From assembly GCA_046154965.1 (NCBI GenBank), contig JBJXDY010000114.1:166454-230453 (forward strand): a stretch of 64,000 nucleotides of DNA, written 5' to 3'. The notes under the pieces were generated by a model. The model worked only from the letters and a program-made list of their open reading frames with translations. It had not been told where the DNA came from and searched no databases. The DNA is from DATKFM01 sp046154965. GTDB taxonomy: Bacteria > Pseudomonadota > Alphaproteobacteria > Dongiales > Dongiaceae. This document shows positions 58,341-64,000 of the stretch, piece after piece. The translations under genes were made by a program, and so were the position numbers. Each line of letters begins with the position of its first letter. Position 1 is the first letter of the stretch.

Positions 58341-59390
58341 TCACGGGAACAGCGGTTCCTGCTCCAGCGCCGTGGTCTCGGCGATGCCGCACATGACGTT
58401 CATGTTCTGCACCGCCTGGCCCGAAGCGCCCTTCACCAGATTGTCGATCGCCGACATCAGGATGGCCCGGCCGGGCACGCGATCGGCGAAGACATTCATC
58501 ACGCAGTGGTTCGATCCCCGCACATGGCGCGTCGCCGGCGCCTGCCCGTTCGGCAGCATGCGCACGAAAGGTTCGTCCTTGTACTTTGCCGCCAGGGTGT
58601 CCCGCAGCCCCTCTGCGGTGGCGCCATTGTTCAGCTTCACATAGATCGAGGACAGGATGCCGCGGCTCATCGGCATCAGGTGCGGCGTGAAATTGACGAT
58701 CACCGGCTTCCTGGCCGCCGCGCTCAGCTCCTGCTCGATCTCCGCCACATGGCGGTGGCCGGCGATGCCATAGGCATGGATGCCCTCGCTGACCTCGGCA
58801 TAAAGGCTGCCCTGCTTGGCGTCGCGCCCCGCGCCGCTGACGCCGGACTTGGCATCGATGATGATGTCACTGCCCTGGATCTGTCCGCACGCCAGCAGCG
58901 GGATCAGCGGCAACGCCGCCGAGGTGGGATAGCAGCCGGGATTGGCAACCAGCCGCGCCGACTTGATCGCCGGCCGCGCCAGTTCGGTGAGGCCGTACAC
59001 CGCCTCTTTCTGCAGATCCGGCGCCTTATGTTCATGGCCGAACCACTGGGCATAGCTGGCGACATCCGACAGCCGGAAATCGTTTGAAAGATCCACCACT
59101 TTCAGGTCGCGCGGCAACTTGGCGATGACCTCCTGGGTCGTGCCGTGGGGCAGCGCGCAGAACACCATGTCGATCCCAGACCAGTCCGCCTCGTCGATCT
59201 TGATCAGCGCGGGCAGCTTCAGATGGCCGAGATGGGGGAACACCTCGGCCAAAGGCTTGCCGGCCTGGCGGTCGGCGGTCAGCAGACGGATCTCCACCTG
59301 CGGATGGCGCGACAGCAGGCGCACCAGCTCGGCGCCCGTGTAGCCGCTCGCTCCCAGGATTCCGACCCGAATTCTGTTCGTACCCGCCAT
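58341..59390 (-). CDS. argC: N-acetyl-gamma-glutamyl-phosphate reductase ArgC
   Basis: Third step of arginine synthesis. The 349-residue protein starts with the nucleotide motif RVGILGASGYTGAELVRLL and contains the catalytic Cys in NPGCYPTSAALPLIPLL, plus HRHVAEIEQEL. ATG 59390 is chosen because it gives the family length; the longer frame to 59435 adds a Ser/Lys-rich stretch of no similarity. The next gene downstream in its direction is the gamma-CA. Confidence 0.96.
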   Translation of the reverse strand: MAGTNRIRVGILGASGYTGAELVRLLSRHPQVEIRLLTADRQAGKPLAEVFPHLGHLKLPALIKIDEADWSGIDMVFCALPHGTTQEVIAKLPRDLKVVDLSNDFRLSDVASYAQWFGHEHKAPDLQKEAVYGLTELARPAIKSARLVANPGCYPTSAALPLIPLLACGQIQGSDIIIDAKSGVSGAGRDAKQGSLYAEVSEGIHAYGIAGHRHVAEIEQELSAAARKPVIVNFTPHLMPMSRGILSSIYVKLNNGATAEGLRDTLAAKYKDEPFVRMLPNGQAPATRHVRGSNHCVMNVFADRVPGRAILMSAIDNLVKGASGQAVQNMNVMCGIAETTALEQEPLFP

Positions 59391-59494
59391 CTTCAGGACT
59401 TTCTTAGAGGTTGCGCCGGAAAGTCCGGCGCTCAATGGAGTTTTCCGCGTTTTCCGGCGGCCCTGTCAATGCGTAGTTGAGCCCAGGGACCGTC

Positions 59495-60142
59495 CTACTC
59501 GGTGTCCAGATTGTTATAGGCGCCGGTGAGGGGATCGAACGCCATCAGATGGCCGCTATGGATATCGAAGTACCAGCCATGGATGCTGATTTTCCCGGCG
59601 TCTATGCGTTCGGCGATCCAGGGAAAGGTCCGCAGGTTCTCCAGCGACACCTTGATGTTCTCCAATTCACCGAAGCGCTGCCTGCTATGCTCGGAGGTGT
59701 GAGTGTGGGCATTGACCGCGGTTCGGGCGCGTTCGGCAATGGCCATCCAAGTGGCGATAAAGTCGGTGCCCATGGCGGCCGTTTCGGCCTCGTTCAGCAG
59801 CGCGCGGACGCCGCCGCAGGCGGCATGGCCGAGGACGATGATATGCTCGACCTGCAGTCCCTTGACGGCGAATTCCAGGGCGGCACTGGTGCCATGCGAG
59901 CGGCTGTCCGGAGCATAGGGCGGCACCAGGTTGGCCACATTGCGCATCATAAAGATTTCGCCGGGCCCCGCGCCGGTGATCAGTATGGGATCGACCCGGG
60001 CATCGCAGCAGCCGATCACCATCACTTTCGGCGATTGGCCGCGCGAGGCCAGCGCCTGAAACAGTGCCTGATTCTTGACGTAATAGTTGCGGCGGAAGTT
60101 CTTGAACCCGGTCAACAGGCGTTCGATCGTCGGCGACGTCAT
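59495..60142 (-). CDS. beta-class carbonic anhydrase
   Basis: A zinc enzyme of 215 residues. Ligands and catalytic residues are visible: C45, D47 and R49 in GCCDAR, then H106 and C109 in LGHAACGG. The N-terminal helix GFKNFRRNYYVKNQALFQAL is typical. It interconverts CO2 and bicarbonate. It is the second carbonic-anhydrase-class gene within 2.4 kb, the other being gamma class. Confidence 0.95.
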   Translation of the reverse strand: MTSPTIERLLTGFKNFRRNYYVKNQALFQALASRGQSPKVMVIGCCDARVDPILITGAGPGEIFMMRNVANLVPPYAPDSRSHGTSAALEFAVKGLQVEHIIVLGHAACGGVRALLNEAETAAMGTDFIATWMAIAERARTAVNAHTHTSEHSRQRFGELENIKVSLENLRTFPWIAERIDAGKISIHGWYFDIHSGHLMAFDPLTGAYNNLDTE

Positions 60143-60265
60143 GGCGGCGGTCTACTCCATCCTGGTCCTTCCGCTGCTAGCTACACGACTTACCCGCAAT
60201 GTCAAAGGCCTAGACGCCACTGTTGCCGCCGGCCGGGACGTGGCCGGCGGCAATCCCCCATCGTG

Positions 60266-60273
60266 TTAACCAT
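60266..60273. promoter_or_regulatory. CtrA half-site TTAACCAT upstream of tadE
   Basis: TTAACCAT, the non-Caulobacter CtrA half-site, stands 81 bases before the tadE ATG, followed at 60289-60294 by CATTAAGG-like sequence. CtrA controls flp pilus genes in Caulobacter, so the position is sensible, but an 8-base match can arise by chance. Confidence 0.4.
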
Positions 60274-60353
60274 CTTTGCTGACGCGCCATTAAGGCTGGC
60301 GGGCCTTTAATTCCCCAGGGGATTCCCCAACCGCAACCGGAGCCCGGCCCGCG

Positions 60354-60803
60354 ATGAAAAGGTGGCGTGCTTATGCATCGCAGTGCTGGTGGTGGCCGGC
60401 CGGTGGCCCGCGCCGTGCGGGCGGCTGGCCGCGTGACGACAGCGGCGCCAGCGCCGTGGAGTTCGCCCTGGTCTCGCCGCTGCTGATCGGCCTGCTCCTG
60501 GGCGTGATCGAGTATGGCTCGCTGGCCATGGTGCAGATGCGGATGAACGACACGGCGCGGGATACCGCCCGCCGGTTGGCCGTGCGGGACCTGAAGTCCG
60601 AGACCGCGGGCGAACAGTTTGCGCTGGCGCGGCTCGCGGACTGGGACGCCGCCTTCCGGGCGCAGGTCACGCTGCCCAAATTCCCGGAACGCGACATCGA
60701 AGTCCTGATCAGAGTTTCCATGGAGGATGCCGCGATCATGAATCTCGTGAACTTCGGCATGGACGGCGACATGATCGCCGAGGTTCACATGGTGATGGAA
60801 TGA
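60354..60803 (+). CDS. TadE-like pilus assembly pseudopilin
   Basis: TadE-type minor pseudopilin of the Flp/Tad system. After a basic N-terminus comes the prepilin-like pattern DDSGASAVEFALVSPLLIGL with the conserved Glu of the TadE signature, one membrane helix, and a short periplasmic domain. At 149 residues it is normal. It overlaps the next gene (TadG-like) by four bases. No other tad genes are near. Confidence 0.87.
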   Translation: MKRWRAYASQCWWWPAGGPRRAGGWPRDDSGASAVEFALVSPLLIGLLLGVIEYGSLAMVQMRMNDTARDTARRLAVRDLKSETAGEQFALARLADWDAAFRAQVTLPKFPERDIEVLIRVSMEDAAIMNLVNFGMDGDMIAEVHMVME

Positions 60804-61498
60804 TGCGTTTCCGCATCGCCGTCCGGCAGCAGCGCGTGCTTTCCTTTGTCCGCGACGAGCGCGGCAGCGTGCTTCCGCTCGTCGGTCTCTGCATGCTGAT
60901 GACATTCGTCATCGGCGCCATCGTCATCGATCTCGGTTATCAGGAAGCGCTCCGTTCGCAGATGGCGGCGGCAGCCGACGCGGCGGCGCTCGCCGCCGTG
61001 ATTGAGTTGCCGAGCAAATCGAGAGCGGCCGAGGCGGCGTTGCGCTATGCGGAGAAGAACATGCCGGAGGCGGCACACGGCCGCGTACTTTTCAAGGACG
61101 ACATCGAATTCGGCCATTGGGACCGGACGCACCGCAGTTTCGACAGCGGCGGGAAGCCCGTCAATGCCGTTCGGGTGACACTCCGTCGCAGCGCGGAGAA
61201 CGGCAATGCCGCCCCGACCTTCTTCCTCCATCTCTTCGGCACCCAGGAGGCCCAGATCGCGACCCAATCGCTGGCGGGCATTGTCGTCCCCTTGATCGAA
61301 TACATGGGCGATCCCAGCATGCTCTCGGAGGCTGAGCAGAAGAAGATAGCGGAAATGATCGAGGAGGTTGAGCGAACAAACAAAGAGCAGATGTGGGACA
61401 GCGTCACCAAGCGCTACGACCGCAGCAAGAAGATGACCCCCGATGAGATCGAGAAGTTCCTGGTGGACAACTACGGTCAGCCGGCGCTGCTCCATTAG
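60800..61498 (+). CDS. TadG-like protein
   Basis: A 232-residue Tad-family protein: FVRDERGSVLPLVGLCMLMT then VIGAIVIDLGYQEALRSQMA and AAADAAALAA, the TadG/RcpC-type pseudopilin start with one membrane helix. The periplasmic part is short (no von Willebrand domain) and ends in Lys/Glu-rich helices. It is translationally coupled to tadE (ATGA). Probably pilus-surface assembly, inferred from family. Confidence 0.82.
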   Translation: MMRFRIAVRQQRVLSFVRDERGSVLPLVGLCMLMTFVIGAIVIDLGYQEALRSQMAAAADAAALAAVIELPSKSRAAEAALRYAEKNMPEAAHGRVLFKDDIEFGHWDRTHRSFDSGGKPVNAVRVTLRRSAENGNAAPTFFLHLFGTQEAQIATQSLAGIVVPLIEYMGDPSMLSEAEQKKIAEMIEEVERTNKEQMWDSVTKRYDRSKKMTPDEIEKFLVDNYGQPALLH

Positions 61499-61816
61499 GC
61501 CAAGTCCCGGAGCGACGGACGACAGATCCGGTGCGGCCGCGCGCCGCTGAACAAGCGATCTCAGCCGTGGCGTCATACGCAGTATGGCCTCCGCCCACAG
61601 CCGGGACGGCCCAAGTCTCATATGCCCCAATGTGCCTTATGGACTATCGCCGGCTCGGTGCAGAAATTGCGGCAGGTTCTTGAAGACGCCCGGCCGGCAG
61701 CGGCCTCGGATGCGGTGCGAAACACAGCGGCTTGATTGCGGGTTCTGCACCGCCTACTGCTTTCGAGCGAGTAATGCTACGTTTCGGTGCCGATTTTTCA
61801 CCTTGGGAGGTCATGC
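61499..61816. other. intergenic stretch without recognised features
   Basis: No gene, repeat or terminator stands out in these 318 bases. They probably contain the promoter of the secreted repeat protein. GGGAGG at 61805-61810 is the ribosome site for the TTG start at 61817. Confidence 0.5.
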
Positions 61817-62569
61817 TTGCGTTCTTTGTCTTGCCTTGTTTTCTGCTGCCTATCGCTGATCGGCGCGCCCGCATTTTCAGGCGATCGGCCGGTGCTTATC
61901 CAGATTGCCCAGTCCGAGGGTGAGGACCTTGAGTTGCAGCGCCAGCAGGTTCAGGCCAAGTGGCAAAAGAAGATTGACGACTACTGGCGGCTGAACAATT
62001 GCGACAACAGCAATATGCCGCGGAATTGCGAGAATTTTCGCGGCGCTGCATACAAACAGCGGGATGCCGAATTGATCGCGCTCGGCGCCAGCGTCGAGGG
62101 CATGGAAAAATGCGGCCGGCTGTCGGGTGAAGCCTGCGTTCTGCTCAATCAAGCTAGCGACGACATCGAGGCCCGCTACACGCGGATCATCAATGCATAT
62201 TTCAAGGGGACCAGTTGCCAGGAAACGGCGTTGCCGCAGCGTTGCGACCGGTTCAGGGCCCGCGCCGAACAGATGCGGGACGCCGATATCGAGGAATTTG
62301 GCATCGACGCCCGCTCCATGGCCGATGAATGCAGTTATCGCCCGGCGGAGGAATGCCAGGCGCTGCATATGGAGTATCTGCGCCGTCGGATCGAGATCGA
62401 CCGGCGCTGGTGGACAACGATCGACAACTACGCCCGCGACGAGGGCTGCTATGGCACCCGCGCGGAGCCGGAGCACTGCACCGATTTCAGGGCGGACGCC
62501 GCGCGCCAGCGCGAAACCGAGATCGACGGCCTGAATGCCGACATCCTGGCCAAGTATGCGGCGCCGTAA
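61817..62569 (+). CDS. secreted protein with three tandem Cys-pair repeats
   Basis: A 250-residue protein of unknown function. A TTG start at 61817, 6 bases after GGGAGG, gives a clean signal peptide (RSLSCLVFCCLSLIGAPAFS). The mature protein is three copies of an approximately 75-residue helical module. Each has an aromatic, KIDDYW/RIINAYF/TIDNYAR, then C, then P-x-x-C, then NFR/RFR/DFR, then a Gln/Arg/Asp-rich helix. The Cys pairs (NNCDNSNMPRNC, TSCQETALPQRC, EGCYGTRAEPEHC) probably form one disulfide per module. An intervening pair (MEKCGRLSGEAC; DECSYRPAEEC) separates modules. No family name is known to me. Confidence 0.7.
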   Translation: MRSLSCLVFCCLSLIGAPAFSGDRPVLIQIAQSEGEDLELQRQQVQAKWQKKIDDYWRLNNCDNSNMPRNCENFRGAAYKQRDAELIALGASVEGMEKCGRLSGEACVLLNQASDDIEARYTRIINAYFKGTSCQETALPQRCDRFRARAEQMRDADIEEFGIDARSMADECSYRPAEECQALHMEYLRRRIEIDRRWWTTIDNYARDEGCYGTRAEPEHCTDFRADAARQRETEIDGLNADILAKYAAP

Positions 62570-62573
62570 CCTG

Positions 62574-63566
62574 TTACAGCCAGCCCTTGCGGTAGAAATA
62601 GATCAGCGGGATGACGGCGGAAATCGCCATCAGCCCGAGCGCCCAGGGATAGCCGCCGAGCCATCGCAGTTCGGGCATGTATTCGAAGTTCATGCCATAG
62701 ATGCTGGCCACCAGGGTCGGCGGCAGGAACACCACCGCCGCGACCGAGAAGATCTTGATGATGCCGTTCTGTTCGATATTGATCATGCCCAGCGTGGCAT
62801 CCAGCAGGAAATTGATCGTGTGGGACTCGAAGGCCGCATGCTCGCCCAGCGACAGGATGTCGTTGCGCGCCGATTTCAGCCGGGCCCGCACATCTTTCAG
62901 CGTCTTTTCATTGGCGCCTTGAAGGGTTGCGGTGAAGAAGCTGATCAGCCGGGTCATCGACAGCAGGCTTTCGCGGATCGTGGAGACCAGATCGTCGTTG
63001 CGGCCGAGGTCGCGGATGACCGCCCGCAGATCCTGGTGCGGCCGGCGGCGGCGCCCGCCCTTGCTCTCCTCCGTAAAGATCGTATGGGACACCCGGTCCA
63101 GGTCCTGGGCGGTTTTCTCCAGGATGTCGGCGATCCGGTCGATGAAGGCTTCCAGCAGGCCGGTCAGCGCTTCCTCGCCGCAACTACAGGCTTCCGCGCC
63201 CCGCAGGAGTTTCTGGGCATAGGTCGACACCGGCCGCGGCTCCACATGGCGCAAGGTGATCAGCCCGTGCGGCGTCAGGATAAAGGTCATGCTGGCCCGC
63301 TCCGGCAGGGGCGCATCGGCATGGACCAGGACGGTCGCGGTCATGAAGCGGGCGCCGCCTTCGACATAGAGCCGGTCAGACGGTTCGATCTCTTTTGCCT
63401 CTTCCGGCGTCGGCAGGCTCAGGTCATAGATCTTCTCAACCTGGGACCGTTCCTCGGCGGTGGGCGCCACCACATCGAGCCAAAGCACATCGGCGGGCAG
63501 CGGCGCGCCCTTGATCTGCTCGGCCCGTTCGCAGCGGCCATTGCGCAGCACATAGGCTAGAATCAC
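62574..63566 (-). CDS. corA: CorA-type magnesium/cobalt transporter
   Basis: CorA forms pentameric Mg2+ channels. The 331-residue protein has a cytoplasmic N-domain (YVLRNGRCERAEQIKGAPLP), long helices, and two C-terminal membrane segments with the selectivity motif YGMNFEYMPEL. The GTG at 63566 is taken as start because the frame further upstream (to 63782) has low-quality Arg/Ser-rich composition. Confidence 0.92.
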   Translation of the reverse strand: MILAYVLRNGRCERAEQIKGAPLPADVLWLDVVAPTAEERSQVEKIYDLSLPTPEEAKEIEPSDRLYVEGGARFMTATVLVHADAPLPERASMTFILTPHGLITLRHVEPRPVSTYAQKLLRGAEACSCGEEALTGLLEAFIDRIADILEKTAQDLDRVSHTIFTEESKGGRRRRPHQDLRAVIRDLGRNDDLVSTIRESLLSMTRLISFFTATLQGANEKTLKDVRARLKSARNDILSLGEHAAFESHTINFLLDATLGMINIEQNGIIKIFSVAAVVFLPPTLVASIYGMNFEYMPELRWLGGYPWALGLMAISAVIPLIYFYRKGWL

Positions 63567-63887
63567 GTCGGTCTCGGCACTTTCTGTTTCTTGTCCCTGA
63601 CAAGCGCCCGGGGACGCCGGCCGGCTCGTTAAGCCGGTGTTGTAGGTCCGAACCCTGACGCGGGCAAGCGCCGGACTTGCGGTATACGGACTTGCGGATT
63701 CACCACCAAGACCGCCGCGGGCACACCCTCGCCGGCCAATGCGGAAGAGTTGTTCGCGCCGACCGGCGCGGGCATCCGCCAAGCCGCGTACCGGCTGCCA
63801 TTGGCCGCAACCGTCCCGGCCAGTATATTTTATCAGTTCGGGCGGGCGCGTCGTTTTGCGGCGTGCGTATCATAAGGGGAAAGAAAA
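63567..63887 (+). promoter_or_regulatory. divergent region between corA and an SDR gene, with promoter
   Basis: A direct repeat CGGACTTGCGG occurs at 63672 and 63687, a possible operator. A promoter reads TTGGCC (63801-63806), 17 bases, TATATT (63824-63829), pointing to the SDR gene. AAGGGGA at about 63874 is its ribosome site. Nothing else is seen. Confidence 0.5.
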
Positions 63888-64000
63888 ATGGCCGAGCAGT
63901 TTCCACGCTTCGATCTAACCGGGCAGACCGTGCTCGTGACCGGCGCCGCGCGCGGTCTCGGCCGCGCCTGTGCGCTGGCTTGCGCCAAGGCGGGCGCTGA
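63888..64000 (+). CDS. short-chain dehydrogenase/reductase, partial
   Basis: N-terminal 37 codons of an SDR, cut by the window end. FDLTGQTVLVTGAARGLGRA contains the cofactor motif TGxxxGxG. The substrate cannot be inferred. AAGGGGA precedes the ATG at proper spacing. Confidence 0.88.
   Translation, partial: MAEQFPRFDLTGQTVLVTGAARGLGRACALACAKAGA

Overview
The window is high-GC chromosomal DNA from an alphaproteobacterium, most likely of the Rhodospirillales/Sneathiellales type. The evidence is the flagellin-control pair flaF-flbT, the alphaproteobacterial flagellar families DUF1217 and DUF6468, a ChpT-like phosphotransferase gene inside the flagellar locus, a class I PHA synthase, and CtrA-like TTAA/TTAACCAT motifs. 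Nearly all gene calls rest on reading the proteins by eye; no database search was possible.

From about 0.7 to 40 kb there is one nearly unbroken flagellar super-locus: export gate and stator (flhA-fliR-flhB-motA-motB), hook cap and length control (fliK-flgD), P-ring and rod-cap genes (flgI-flgJ-flgN-like, minus strand), an OmpR-type regulator followed by flgE-flgK-flgL, flagellin fliC with its own terminator, flaF-flbT-flaG-like-DUF1217, then motE-like/DUF6468/fliM/fliL (minus), fliF-fliH-fliN-fliP-fliO-flhX-fliK-like (plus), flgB-flgC-fliE-fliQ-chpT-like-fliJ (minus), fliI and a lytic transglycosylase (plus), and flgF-flgG-flgA-flgH-fliL2 (minus). Three features stand out. The local regulator has Ser where the receiver phospho-acceptor Asp should be. 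The local ChpT-like protein has Gln where the phospho-acceptor His should be. FliM lacks both the N-terminal CheY-binding peptide and the GGxG FliG-contact motif, and fliG is missing from its usual place between fliF and fliH.

From 40 to 48 kb lies an accessory patchwork. It contains a NarL-type response regulator, a 236-bp repeat also found after flgD, two inverted 119-bp MITE-like elements around three tiny genes, a fragment of tRNA-Glu, a 93-percent-identical fragment of the 3' end of the regulator gene, and a two-gene glycosylation module (a flippase fused to a GT39-like glycosyltransferase, and a GtrB-like glycosyltransferase). This module is bounded on the right by an intact tRNA-Glu gene. 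The direct repeat of the tRNA 3' end 4.1 kb away looks like the att scar of a small tRNA-targeted island.

From 48 to 64 kb the content is ordinary chromosome: an orphan DUF2282 (bufferin-like) peptide, RidA, RecJ, GlpX, homoserine dehydrogenase, an OmpA-type lipoprotein, PHA synthase with a readable promoter, an acetyltransferase, gamma- and beta-class carbonic anhydrases, ArgC, an orphan TadE/TadG pair, a secreted protein made of three Cys-pair repeats, CorA, and the start of an SDR oxidoreductase cut by the window end.
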